A stretch of 64,000 nucleotides of DNA from Dugong dugon (Eukaryota > Chordata > Mammalia > Sirenia > Dugongidae): NCBI GenBank assembly GCA_030035585.1, contig CM057465.1:30398001-30462000 (forward strand), read 5' to 3'. The position numbers and the translations under genes are program-made. Below the pieces are notes generated by a model. That model saw only the letters and a program-made list of their open reading frames with translations, was not told where the DNA came from and did no database searches. How positions within the stretch are numbered: the first letter of the stretch is position 1; each line of letters begins with the position of its first letter. This document shows, in pieces, positions 22,052-32,732 of the stretch.

Positions 22052-22186
22052 CATTAGTCAATAGGGAAATGTAAATCAAAATCACAATGTGATGTTATTT
22101 CATACACACTAGAGTGGAAATAATACAATAAAAAAGACAGACAATAACAAGTGTTGGTAAGGATATGTATAAATTGGAATCTTTAT

Positions 22187-23086
22187 ACATAAAGATTACA
22201 GCTAAAAAATAAAAATTAAAAATTAAAAAAAATAAAAATAAAAATAAAAAAAATGTAAAAATACCCAGAGGGGAGGAGGAGGACATGATGGCAGGATAAC
22301 TCAGACTCCTTCCAGACCTTCAGAAAGAGAATATTTAGAGATCATAGAAATCCAGTACCCAGGACTGCCAAGAACAGTGAGCTGTTAAAACAAGGAGCCA
22401 TGGGGAGAATCCTAGCATTTGCTGTGGCTGCTAGGGAAGTGTATCCCACAGAATTCCAAACCACAAATCCCACAGGCACAGATCACAAAGGTTCCCTGGA
22501 TCAAGATGCCAATGGAAAGGAAGGTGCTGAGAGGCAGGAGTTCTGGGAACAAGATTAAGCTCCAGAAAGCTGCCTGCAGGAGGACTTGAGCCTGTCCTGG
22601 GAGTGCTGGTCTGGGCGTCTGCCATATCCCTTATCTGAGTTTTTCTCTTTATATAACACATTTACCTGCATCTCTAACAGCTTTTATTATTACAGGTTTT
22701 GTTACACCCACTCTATCAGTGAAAATGATTGGAATGGTTAAGTCACCATCCCTAGATCATACACTTAGCATGAGCTGAAACTGTGACTGCAACACCCACG
22801 TTGTTGTCATGACCAGCTAGCTCAATCTATCATTCTACAGAAGAATGAACTGAAACCCAGGAAGCCTATGCGAGTTGTCAGAGCCAAGACTGAAAGCTGG
22901 GACTCCAGAATCACCACAGGGTCAGCTCCAATCCTGCATGAAGCAACCAAATAAAACTCTATTTGATCCCACCAAAAAAAAAAAAAAAAAAGATTACAGC
23001 CTAGGAAACCGTATGGGTAGTTCTACTCTGTCATATATGATCACTGTGAGTCAGAATCAAATCAAGGACACCACACAACAACAGTG
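22187..23086 (+). repeat. 5'-truncated AfroSINE split by a retrocopy
   Basis: ATAAAGATTACAGC at 22189-22202 and CTAGGAAACCGTATGGG from 23001 form the 3' half of a long-form AfroSINE ending in ACACCACACAACAACAG. L1M continues on both sides (GGAATCTTTATAC and GTGGGAAATTAAAATGG). The insertion between them is the retrocopy at 22203-22990. Confidence 0.8.
22203..22990 (+). pseudogene. Processed retrocopy of an unidentified polyadenylated transcript
   Basis: A 788-bp insert ends in a poly-A run (22974-22990) with AATAAA at 22950-22955, 18 bases upstream. It is flanked by a 12-bp duplication AAAGATTACAGC (22191-22202; 22989-23000), the hallmarks of L1-mediated retrotransposition. It opens with an A-rich, T-interrupted stretch to about 22258. 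The longest frames are short and I recognise no protein, so the source may be a non-coding RNA or a 3'UTR. A MIR-like block (GAATGAACTGAAACCCAGGA) lies near 22845. GGACATGATGGCAGG near 22282 faintly resembles an L1 5'UTR start, so an L1 chimera is an alternative. Confidence 0.7.
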
Positions 23087-23347
23087 GGAAATTAAAATGG
23101 TGCAGCTGCTTTTGAAAACAGTTTTGCGGTTCCTCAAAATGTTAACCATAGACTTACCAATGACCCAGCAATTCTACTCCTAGGCATCTATCTGCTCAAG
23201 ACAAATGACAACATATGTTCACCAAAAAACATGCGTACTAATGTTTATAAAAGCATTATTCATAATAGCCAAAAAAGTAGAAACAACTCAACTGTAAATC
23301 AACTGATGAATAGATAAACACAATTTGGTATATCCACGCTATGGAAT

Positions 23348-25161
23348 GATGAAATGAAGTAAAAGAGCCGACAGAAGATTTCAAAGGGCAGCTCGAGAAG
23401 ACAAAATAAAGTATTATAATGAAATGTACAAAGACCTGGAGATAGAAAACCAAAAGGGAAGAACATGCTCCGCATTTCTCAAGATGAAAGAACTGAAGAA
23501 AAAAATTCAAACCTCAAGTTGCGATATTGAAGGATTCTATGGGGAAAATACTAAATGACACAGGAAGCATCAAAAGAAGGTGGAAGGAATACAGAGTCAC
23601 TGTAGCAAATAGAATTGGTTGACATCCAACCATTTCCAGGAGGTAGCATATAATCAGGAACTATGGTACTAAAGACAGAAGTCTAAGCTGCATGGAAGGC
23701 ATTGCTGAAAAACAAGACTCCAGGAATTGCCTGGATACCAACTGAGATGTTTAAACAAACAGATGCAGCACTGGAAGCGCTCACTCGTGTATGCCAAGAA
23801 ATTTGGAAGACAGCTACCTGGCCAACCAACTGGAAGAGATCCATATTTGTACCCATTCCAAAGAAAGGAGATCCAACATAATGTGAAATTATCAAACAAT
23901 ATCATTAATATCACACACAAGTAAAATTTTGCTGAAGATCATTCAAAAGCAGTTGCAGCTATTCATCAATAGGAACTTTGAGAAACTCAAGCTGGATTCA
24001 AAAGAGGACATGGAATAAGGGATACCCTTGCTGATGTCAGATGGATCCTGGCTGAAGCAGAGAATACCAGAAAGATGTTTGCATGTGTTTCAGTGACTAT
24101 GCAAAGGCATTCAACTGTGTGGATCAAAGCAAAGTATGGATACATTGTAAATAATGTAATCCAGAGCTCTTCATTTTGCTTAACGAGGAACCTGTATCTA
24201 GACAAAGAGGCAGTCATTCAAACAGAACAAGGGGATACTGCTTGGTTTAAAGTCAGGAAAGGTGTGCTTCAGGATTGTATCTTTCACCATAGTTACTCAG
24301 ACTGTATGCTGAGCAAATAATCCGAGAAGGTGGACTATATGAAGAAGAATGGGGCATCAGGATTGGAGGAAGACTCATTAACCCTGTGATATGTAGATGA
24401 CACAATCTTGCTTGCTGAAAGTGAAGAGGACTTGAAGCACTTACTGATGAAGACCAAGACTACAGCCTTCAGTATGGATTACACCTCAGCATAAAGAAAA
24501 CAAAAATCCTCACAATTGGACCAATAAGCAACATCATGATAAACAGAGAAAAGATTGAAGTTGTCAAGGATTTCATTTTACTTGGATTCACAATCAACAC
24601 CCATGGAAGCAACAGTCAAGAAATCAAAAGACGAATTGCACTGGACAAATCTGCTGCAAAAGAGCTCTTTAAAGTGTTAAAAAGCAAAGATACCACTTTA
24701 AGGACTAAGGTGTGCCTGACCCAAGTCATGGTGGTTTCAATCACCTCATATGCATAAGAAAGCTGGACAATGAATAAGGAAGAAAGAAGAATAGATGCCT
24801 TTGAATTATGGTGTTGGTGAAGAATATTGAATATATCATGGACTGCCAGAAGAAGGAACAAATCTTTCCAGAAGAAATACAGCCAGAATGCTCTTTAGAA
24901 GCAAGGATGGTGAAAGTTCGTCTCACATACTTTGGGCATGTTATCAAGACCAGTGCCATCATATTTGGTAGAGCAGTGGGTCAGCAAAGAAGAGAAAGAC
25001 CTTCATTGAGATAGACTGACACAGTGGCTGCAACAGTGGGCTCAAACATAGCAGTGATAGTGAGGATGACGCAGGACTGGGAAGTGTTTCATTCTGTTGT
25101 ACATAGGGTCACTATGAGTCAGAGTTGACTCGAAGACACTAACAACAACAACAACACACAA
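23348..25161 (+). mobile_element. 5'-truncated RTE LINE inside L1M
   Basis: Runs from the pre-RT region (AGAAGATTTCAAAGGGCAGC at 23372) to the RTE tail CTAACAACAACAACAAC. Flanked by the L1 sequence ATGGAAT at 23341-23347 and 25162-25168, a 7-bp TSD. The RT is broken into several frames. The active site reads YVDD (24390-24401) just after a small deletion in the preceding ATTAACAACCTG block. The 24536-24757 frame keeps the C-terminal segment (EVVKDFILLGFTINTHGSNS). Confidence 0.93.
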
Positions 25162-25520
25162 ATGGAATATTCTTTAAATATAAAAAGTAATGAAGTACTG
25201 ATATATGCTAAAACATGGATGAACCTTGAAAACAGTATGCTAAGTTAAAGAGGCCAGTCACAGAATATCACCAGTACGAAACATTCAGAACAGACAAATC
25301 TATAGAGAACAGAAGTTTATTGGTTGACAGAGGCTGGGAGGAGAGGAATGGGGAATGACAGCTGATGAGTACTGGGTTTCTTTCTGGGCTGATGAAAATG
25401 TTCTGGAATTAGATTATGCTGAGTTTTGTACAACTCTGTAAATACCCTAAACATGTTCAACTGTACACCTTAAAACAGGTGAATCTTATAGTATGTAAAT
25501 TGTGTCTCAATAAAGATGTT

Positions 25521-25935
25521 CAAAACAATACTAGGATATTATTTAACTTTTTTTACTCTTATTTTTTAGCAAGTGTACAGATAAATTTTCCAGAAGCTAC
25601 ATGAAATATGATATTATAACAGGTTTATACAGAAGCAGATATGAATATCTTGATGTCTTCAATTAAACCAGATCTTAAAAAGATTTATAAAAATATAAAA
25701 CAAAGCTTTGGAAAATGCATTTATCTTTTCATAAAATACGTATTATTTTTGTTAATGTGTGTGAATTGTATTGTTATTTTTCAAAAAATTAATAAATATG
25801 TTTAAATATTCTGAATATTAGTTTCTAATACAGTAACTAAAGATGTAACCTATGTAAACTAAAGTTCTTTGGAGTTCTCAATAATTTTTAAGAGTATATA
25901 AAGGAACCCTTAGAACAAAGAGTTTGGGAGCTGCT
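25521..25935 (+). mobile_element. Ancient hAT-like DNA transposon, 3' part
   Basis: GTACAGATAAATTTTCCAGA, AAGCAGATATGAATATCTTG, CAATTAAACCAGATCTTAAA and the terminal TTCTCAATAATTTTTAAGAG with AGTTTGGGAGCTGCT continue the element begun at 19287. The terminal inverted repeat pairs with TTCTCAAAGAG at the start. The intervening 6.2 kb is a later L1M insertion. Confidence 0.65.
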
Positions 25936-26522
25936 AAAATAGGGAAATGAGTAAGTAAATGATTACAAGAGATTGTGCAAAAGAGGGCCCCCTTTCTATT
26001 TCCTATGCTGTGACGGGAAGATGAATATGAATTATACTGTAAAAAATCTCCATTTTTTTTTTTTTAACATAGACTGTTACCTGAAATGTTGCAGTAAAAT
26101 TTTCTGATGATTACAGAAGATAGAGGTATGAAAAGGGAAAAATATTTTTAATTTCGTTTTGGTTTTGTTTTATTTTGGCTTAGTAAATGATCATAAAGCC
26201 AACCAAGCAAAGAGATTGCCATTTTTTCAGACATTTTTATCTCTGCAAAACTCTCCATGAGATAATTAATGGTAATAAGTGCTTTGAAAATGAATTCATG
26301 ATACAGTTGTCTTTTGTGGTCAAAAGTAGCTTTGCTTATAAACATACCAAACAGCACATTTCAAGGACATTAAGTCCGGCTAAGAGGAGAAGCATTTTAT
26401 GAGAAACTCTCAGGACTAAGTTTAGCCCTCAAAACATTCAAGTAAGAAAGAAACATATATCTTGGGCTGAAATATACAGCAGAAAAAAGACACCTTATGG
26501 AGGTACTTAAATTTGGAGGTCT
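25936..26522. other. No recognised feature
   Basis: AT-rich unique sequence with a T run at 26052-26065. Confidence 0.4.
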
Positions 26523-26532
26523 TTTCTATTGT

Positions 26533-26695
26533 GGAGCCCTTGTGGTGCACTGGAACTTGGCTGCTAACCAAAAGGTCGGCAGTTCAAACGCACCACCTGC
26601 TCCTTAGAAACCTTATGGGGCAGTTCTACTCTGTCCTATAGGATTGCTATGAGTCTGAATCAACTCGATGGCAGTGGGTTTGGTTTTTAACTTGG
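26533..26695 (+). repeat. AfroSINE with 10-bp TSD
   Basis: GGAGCCCTTGTGGTGCAC head, GGTCGGCAGTTCAAACGC, GGGGCAGTTCTACTCTGTCC and TTTGGTTTTTAA tail. TSD TTTCTATTGT at 26523-26532 and 26696-26705. Confidence 0.95.
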
Positions 26696-26754
26696 TTTCT
26701 ATTGTAGAATGCTAGGAAAATCCTGAAAAACTCTGGTCAAATTTAAGATGTAGG

Positions 26755-26892
26755 ATTGATCACGTCACTTAAAACCTGTGATTTAGTCTTTGTGCCAGCA
26801 TTCCCTAATCTGTGAATTGATGAAAATAATAAAAATCTTATAGGGATGTTGGGAGAATGAAATAAAACTTAGAGTTCAATAACTATTACATT
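26755..26892 (+). repeat. MIR SINE, degraded
   Basis: TTCCCTAATCTGTGAATTGATG and ATAATAAAAATCTTATAGGG with GGGAGAATGAAATAAAAC match the 3' half of MIR. Confidence 0.55.
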
Positions 26893-26894
26893 TA

Positions 26895-27651
26895 CTCCTC
26901 ACTTACTGACTATATCATTATCCGGAACTTCACATTTATGATAATAGTAAAAACTCTATCTGACTATTTTAACAAAAGCAGAGGTGAGAAGTGTAGGAGG
27001 AGGGGTAGGGGTAGGTTTGTGATAGGGCTCTAGGCTGTATGGGACACCAGTGGTTTTTATTATTGAGGCTGGGTGGAGGAAACATGCCAGGCCTGCAGTG
27101 AGCATGGGGCAGGTGGAGAGCTGGGCCAAAAGGAAGTGGCAGGAGCCAGGACAGTGGGAGTCCAGCAGGGGGGCTCAGAAGTTTCTTCTTCCAAAGAGGC
27201 CTCTCTAGCCTCTGCCACCTCCACAGCCTGCACTTGGCCCAGGTGGCCAGGCTTCATCTGCCCACATGCCAGGGAACACCCACTGTGGTGGGTCCAACAA
27301 AGCAGGAAGGTAGAAAGGCTAGGCATAGGGTCCATGTGGAGGCCTGTGGCTGGGCCAGGTAATGGTGGCCAAGTGATGGTGGGTCCCTGCTGCTCCGACT
27401 ATGGCAGACAACCTCCAGCCACTACCGCCACCATCTAACCCACGTGGACTCTGTGGTGATGCGGAAGGTGTGGTGGGAAAGGGGGGCCCACAAACCACGT
27501 GCATCCCAAGAGGCATCAGGGGACCCAATGGGTGGTGAGTGACCAGAGGGGCACTGTTGCTGGAGTTGGGACATGGCCCTACTCTTGCATAATGCTGATT
27601 TTTGCATGATAACCTGGTATTTGGAACCTAACCATGTAGCAAAGTGAGGAG
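26895..27651. mobile_element. TIR-bounded, GC-rich DNA element, 757 bp
   Basis: The ends CTCCTCACTT (26895) and AAGTGAGGAG (to 27651) are perfect 10-bp inverted repeats, with weaker pairing further in, and both are bordered by TA (26893-26894, 27652-27653). The outer 100 bp at each end is AT-rich and ancient-looking. The interior (27000-27590) is sharply GC-rich in an AT-rich region. Overlapping frames on both strands (121 aa plus, 91 aa minus) look like low-complexity GC translation, not proteins. Probably a Tc1/mariner/Tigger-class non-autonomous element with acquired interior. Confidence 0.6.
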
Positions 27652-27679
27652 TAGGTATATTTACCTTTTTCTATATCCT

Positions 27680-27795
27680 ACTTTCCATTACATAGATGAG
27701 ATGATCAAGATATAACAGAATAGAAACTTACCTAAGGTGATACAAATGCTAATAACAGGTGGCAGCACAGGTATTATTTCAAATCTGATTTCAAA
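27680..27795 (-). repeat. MIR SINE, minus
   Basis: CATTACATAGATGAGATGATC, CTTACCTAAGGTGATACAAA and GGTGGCAGCACAGG are the antisense MIR core. It is cut on the right by the LTR at 27799. Confidence 0.6.
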
Positions 27796-27798
27796 TAC

Positions 27799-28312
27799 TG
27801 TAACGGATTGAATTGTGTCCCCCAAAAAATATCTGTCAACTTGGCTGTGTCATGATTCTCAGTATTGTATGATTGTGTACCATTTTGTAATCTGATGTGA
27901 TTTCCTTATGTGTTGTAAACTCTATCACTATGATGTAATAAAACGGATTTGCAGCAGTTATACTGATGAAGTATACAAGATTGGACAGTGTCTTAAGCCA
28001 ATCTCTTTTGAGACATAAAAGAGAGAATTGAGCAGAGACACACGGGGACCTCATACCACCAAGAAAGCAATGCCTGGAGCAGAGCGCGTCCTTTGGACCT
28101 GAGGTTCCCACACTGACGTGCTCTCAGACCAAGGGAAGACTGATACTTCACAAGGACCTTCCTCCAGAGCCAACAGAGAGAGAAAGCCTTCCCCTGGAGC
28201 TGATGCCTTGAAATTGCACTTGTAGCCTACTGGACTGTGAGAGAATGAATTTATCTGTTAAAGCCATCCGCTTGTGGTATCTCTTTTAGAGCAGTACTAG
28301 ATGACTAAGACA
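27799..28312 (+). mobile_element. MaLR-like solo LTR (family X), 5-bp TSD
   Basis: Starts TGTAACGGATTGAATTGTGTC and ends ATGACTAAGACA. Exact TSD AATAC at 27794-27798 and 28313-28317. The start TGGATTGAATTGTGTCCCCC and the end (ACTAAGACA) are MLT1/MaLR-like, but the middle (TTGAGACATAAAAGAGAGAA, GGACCTGAGGTTCCCACA) is shared only with 36324, 54417 and 55419 here. This is the only plus-oriented copy of the four. Confidence 0.88.
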
Positions 28313-28744
28313 AATACCCTGTCCTGTTTTACAACTGTGATGTGTTTGTGAAGTGGGAAGAGCTACACAAATATAAGCTGTTAGGGAAATAAAATAATAA
28401 AAGTAAAAGGCGCTTTGTTAAATTTAAGAATCATAAAATTATATGACTAGAAAGGTCTCTTAGTGGCTGTTCCAGAACTGCTTTCAGACCAACTCTAACA
28501 GTTATTATAGTTATAAGTCTAGGCAGTTATCTGCCTGTTTCAAGGCAAAAAAAAAAAACAACCAAATTCTAGTATTTGCAACTTATAATAATAATCTTTC
28601 TTTTTTGATTTCCTTTTTTTCTTACTTTTTCAATAAAAATTGAGATCATTGCTGACAGGCCTATGACATTCACTAGCCAAGTTTATTTCTACTTGTCCAG
28701 CCTACACAAGGCTTTTTCATTTTTGTGATAGTTGTGTAAGTTGA

Positions 28745-28900
28745 TTGGAGCCCTGGCGGTGTAGTGGTGAAGAGCTCATCTGTTAACCAAAGATCAGCAG
28801 TTCAAATCCACCAACTGCTCCTTAGAAACCCTAGGGGGTGATTCTACTCTGTGAAGCTTGTTGGTGGCTATGAGTGGAAATTGACTTGATGGCAACCGGT
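28745..28900 (+). repeat. AfroSINE with 13-bp TSD
   Basis: GGAGCCCTGGCGGTGTAGTGG head and GGCAACCGGT tail. Middle altered (GTGAAGCTTGTTGGTGG). TSD TTGTGTAAGTTGA / TTGTGTAAGTCGA at 28732-28744 and 28901-28913. Confidence 0.93.
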
Positions 28901-29108
28901 TTGTGTAAGTCGAGATCTGTCAATTTCTTATTTGTCCTAAGCCTCATTAAGCATGCAAAGGGCAACATTTTCAAGGGGCAATACTCAAAGCAAGGGTAAT
29001 ATCCATTTCAATGAGGCAAAACCTCAGTTCTAAAGACAAAGTACCCTTCTCCACCAAAGGTCAAAATGTTCTATATACCATGCTTGGCCTAGTAGGACTG
29101 ATTCACTA

Positions 29109-29175
29109 AAGAAGGAAGGAAGGAATTAGGGAAAGAGTAGAGAGGGAGGAGGGAGCAAAGGAAAGAAGAGAAGGC
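29109..29175. repeat. Purine-rich (GGAA)n tract
   Basis: Strand-asymmetric GAAGGAAGG and GAGGGAGG units. Confidence 0.85.
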
Positions 29176-29439
29176 AGGCAGGCTGACTTTGGTAACTTTT
29201 CTAAAAAAGGATGTGCATGTTAGTCTTTCTTCCTATGATGACTATCATCTTCTTTTACCATAGTTAAGATATGAATTGAAGACAGCGTTGCGTCTCTCAG
29301 TTTGCAATCTTTAAAATTTAATTTTAAAGCACAGGAAGACTCCAGCGTAACATTGTCAATGGATATCAGTATGTTTTGTTTCTCATCATCCCTTATGTAT
29401 GACCCTCTTCCAGTACTGTCAGTAAATCACTACAGACTC

Positions 29440-29870
29440 TGCCACTGCTGCCTCCCCCCCACTTTGAGATTCTCATGATTATTGGGATTATTGGAGGGAG
29501 TGTGACTTAGGTGTAATGAACGCTGTTTCCCAAGTGAATATGATATAGCCCTAAGGTGCTGTGCCATCTGGTTATTTCTGTAGCTCTTGGACCCTGGAGA
29601 ATGTTACTATAAGAAGCTGGTTTATAGCTGCTGGGATTTGTTTTACATGTGTAGATCAAAAGAGCCATCCCCTTGTCTCATAGGTAACTAAATACGATGC
29701 CCATGGGAGAACTAGGCTCTAGACATGAGGAGAAATGTGAGGAGAATAAGGTCAGTAAAGGACTTCTGTCCTTGAGAGATAAAAGCCTGCTGCTGCAGTT
29801 GCAGACTGGTTCCTGGGGAATCAGACTCGACTTAAGTTCTGTTAATAAATCTCTTGTTTGCCTGTCTGGT
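29440..29870 (+). mobile_element. Possible ERV LTR
   Basis: GTTCTGTTAATAAATCTCTTG near 29838 followed by TTGCCTGTCTGG looks like an LTR R/U5 region, and the preceding sequence is less AT-rich than its surroundings. No second copy or TSD was found, so this is a weak call. Confidence 0.3.
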
Positions 29871-29881
29871 TAGTTTTTTTT

Positions 29882-30700
29882 TTTTTCCTCTTATTTATGT
29901 TCTCAGTAAGTTATTAGTTTTGGTAATAGTTCTTTTTATTTAATACTTTCATTTTAATTTTGACTCTCCTACTAACTCTAATTCTATAATTTTATAATTT
30001 TAATGTCTCAAGATACTATTTATTGTAAATAAAACTCTTGAAAGTGTTATTTCAATTTTTTTGTTTCATTTCATTTCATCCTTTCTTAAAGTATTTCTGC
30101 AGCATACCAAAACCACGTGTGTCTTGATGAAATACGCTTATGTAATTGTTTGAGTTGCCAGCTGACTAGCTGCTTTTGCTTAGAACACCACTTTAATAGA
30201 AAGAATGACAAATTGTGGTTATTCAGACTGAGCATTTTGCAGATATTTTCTCTAAAGAAAACAAAGATAGTCTGTCATTTCAAGAAAAATAACAGTGTGT
30301 GATAAGTAATGCATTAACCTTTGTAATATCTGCATAACTCAGTATACCAATATTTTCCAAATGAACAAAGTACCAAGGTAAAAAAACCACACATGGGTAG
30401 TATTCAGAGTGCAAATAAGTCGGTGGAATTTAATGTAACAGAGTATGAAAAGTTCATTGCCATATACCACATTGCAACACATCTTTAAGAAACTACCCCT
30501 TACAGTGACTTGATACCAAATTTGCTATAGAAGAGAGGAAGACAAGCAACCTTTCTATGAAAACAGTATGATTTTTACTCATTAAGAATAGATTGAATAG
30601 CTAAATGAACTTGCTATGTAAAAATGAAAGACTATATATTATTATTTCTTAGACAAAATTGATTCTTTTGGCAGACATGAAAATTATATTTAGTTTAAAA
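29882..30700. other. No recognised feature
   Basis: AT-rich unique sequence. The 30117-30302 ORF has no recognisable product. Confidence 0.4.
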
Positions 30701-30705
30701 ATTAA

Positions 30706-30897
30706 TTACTTCGTTTCTTTATCGCAGGATGCATCCAGTAAACCATCCATCTTAAAAGGTGTAGAAAGAAGCATTGCTTTTGTGTAGTACTCTATAGCTG
30801 ATTTATTGACATACGTTGCCTTAGGAGGACGTCGGATTAGAAGGGATTCCAACTGCTTTAACACACCTAAGGATTCTATGAAAGTTATGCAGTACAT
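30706..30897 (-). CDS. Small ORF of unknown status
   Basis: A 63-codon minus-strand frame with reasonable composition (SLLIRRPPKATYVNKSAIEY is its most protein-like stretch). It is in unique sequence with several CpGs (CGACGT, TACGTT), unlike the decayed repeats around it. No splice sites, upstream frame or poly-A support it: an in-frame TGA precedes the ATG directly and TAA closes it. It could be an exon remnant or retropseudogene fragment, or chance. No function is proposed. Confidence 0.15.
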   Translation of the reverse strand: MYCITFIESLGVLKQLESLLIRRPPKATYVNKSAIEYYTKAMLLSTPFKMDGLLDASCDKETK

Positions 30898-31029
30898 TCA
30901 CTTTCAGGTTTTTTAAAACAATGACCTTCAAATTTCATTGTGCAAAAGCATCAAGTGTTAGCTTGAGGCATTCCTTGGTTGTAGGTGCAAGAGAAAAAAA
31001 AAGAAACTTTGCCTAGTGTCTTCAGAGAG

Positions 31030-31165
31030 AACATGGCTGTGCTGACACGTTGAATGCCGACGACTAGCCTCCAGAACTGTAAGACGATATATTTCTATTG
31101 TTTAAAGACACCTACTTTGTGGCACTTTGTTAGAGCAACTCTAAAAAAACCAGTAGATTTTGTTA
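31030..31165 (+). mobile_element. MLT1 (MaLR) LTR 3' end
   Basis: CTAGCCTCCAGAACTGTAAG, TTCTATTGTTTAAAGACACC and TTTGTGGCACTTTGTTAGAG are the standard 3' end of MLT1 LTRs in sense orientation. The 5' part is missing. Confidence 0.75.
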
Positions 31166-31339
31166 ATATATCTTAATAACTAATAGGCATCATCTCTTCA
31201 CCTTAGGTTTTAATGTTTTTTGGAAAAAAAATGACATTATTGCACCCTTATAATTTCATAGGAATTTTAGAATCCATTATCCAAGTTCAATGAATACTTC
31301 TTTTGTTATTTTTATAGATTGCCTGAAATTAGAGATAAA

Positions 31340-31665
31340 TTTGAGAGAATTTAACGTATTTATTTTATTGAAGTTGTACCTACATGAACGTGATATGATT
31401 TATTATTTATCTATTTAGTCACCTCTTCGATAATATCCTTCAATAGCCATTTATATTTTTTCAATAAAGGCCTTGCATAATTTTATGTTCTGATTTTTAT
31501 GTTACTCCTAAGAACGCCAAGGATTTTACGCTGTGTTTTCTTACCCTATTTTATTTTCTAGTTAGTTATTATTCCTATATAGAATTCTATTGACTTTATC
31601 ATATTCATTTTGAATTTCACTTGGGAAATTTCTTCAAATTTCACATCATCTGTATAAAACGATCT
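31340..31665 (-). mobile_element. Ancient L1/HAL1 fragment, minus
   Basis: AAGGCCTTGCATAATTTTATG, GTTACTCCTAAGAACGCC and AATTCTATTGACTTTATC align with antisense L1 ORF2 around the RT C-terminal side. Very decayed. Confidence 0.5.
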
Positions 31666-31675
31666 TATTTTCTAG

Positions 31676-31755
31676 TATTCATTCAATAAATAACTTCTGA
31701 GTTTTTATTATGTGCAAGACATTTACTAGGTGCTGAGAGGGAGACATAAATGGAG
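31676..31755 (-). mobile_element. L2 LINE 3' end, minus
   Basis: CATTCAATAAATAACTTCTG and TATGTGCAAGACATTTACTAGG with GTGCTGAG form the antisense L2 terminus. Confidence 0.6.
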
Positions 31756-31759
31756 TAGG

Positions 31760-32732
31760 TATTTCTTTTAGAGATAACTTACTAGAAGGGATAAACTGTG
31801 TGATGAGAAGAAATGGAATATCTTCTACATGCTCCTCTTTCCCCTTCTGTCAGAGGGTAACTGAATCAAAGAGTTTGACTGAGGTCTGCACCATTTCTTG
31901 GGGAAGGGAGACCGGGAAGTAATTTATAGCAATTCTTAACAAAAATAGTCCCTTGGGAGAGTAGAAAATCTCTTCAACACAACTATGAGGACATCTGACT
32001 TACGGGCGGGAAAGGTGCCTCTCTAATCTAAGTAAAGTCTTTCCTCAGTAAGAATTAAACTCTTGTACTATCTCCAAAAACTTTGCCTTATTAAGTGAAT
32101 TGGCAGGGCTTCATCTCCCATTGGTGAGGATAACTCAAATTGGAAGAAAAACTTAGATTTAAATATCCAGAATCACTCCTAGCTGCTTCAGCTCAGGTTC
32201 ACTTTTATCCTGATATAGAAGATTAGTACCCACGAAGCTAAGGCCTCTGACATTCATAGAAATTTAAGAGCCCAGTCTAAGGAACCTGTATGGGCTGGGC
32301 CCAAGGTTGGGGTTGGGGATGATCTAGTGATGAGAATTACTATGGTGATGCTTTCGCTGGATAGAGGGAAAAGTGTCTCTCAGTAAGTGTACGCAGAAAA
32401 GATTTATCATGCTAGAGGGCTGCTAAAGAGAGGTCACAGGCTTGAGAGACCATATGACTAAATCTTGTGATTTTTTTTTTTTTTCTTGTAGGTTGTCTAA
32501 TTCCCATTGAAAAGGTAGGACAGAGCTTCTGCAAACTCTTGGGTTTTAGAGACAATGAGTATAACTGAATTACAAGGAAAAGATAGTAGTATCATTTTTT
32601 TTCAATCAACACTAAGGGAATACTCATTACTTGATAGAAAAATTGTTATAGAAATTACAGATACAGATATAAAGAATCTGTCTGTCTCATCACAGAGCTC
32701 AATGTTAAGCACAGTAGAAATTTTAGAACTTG
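31760..32732. other. No recognised feature
   Basis: Unique sequence with a T run at 32470-32483. The 32555-32788 ORF is chance and runs into the LTR at its end. Confidence 0.4.

Larger units (their letters stand above)
19365..25520 (+). mobile_element. L1M LINE (ORF2 C-terminal half and 3'UTR), heavily interrupted
   Basis: Collinear sense L1 blocks: CTTAAATGTAAGAACTAAAAG (19470), GTGCTTCAAAGGACACCAC (20639), AAAAGTGGGCAAAAGATTTG (21581), AATAGGGAAATGTAAATCA (22060), AATGGTGCAGCTGCTTTTG (23096), GGTATATCCACGCTATGG (23325), then the 3'UTR GATGAAAATGTTCTGGAATT (25391) and the tail TCTCAATAAAGATG. It is flanked by 15-bp TSDs with two mismatches (19350-19364 and 25521-25535). It hosts two LTRs, three SINEs, a retrocopy and an RTE. 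ORF2 is not readable. Confidence 0.85.

Noticed and set aside
27060..27438. Overlapping ORFs in the GC-rich element as proteins
   Set aside because: Both strands are open because of composition, and the translations are low-complexity without any recognisable domain.
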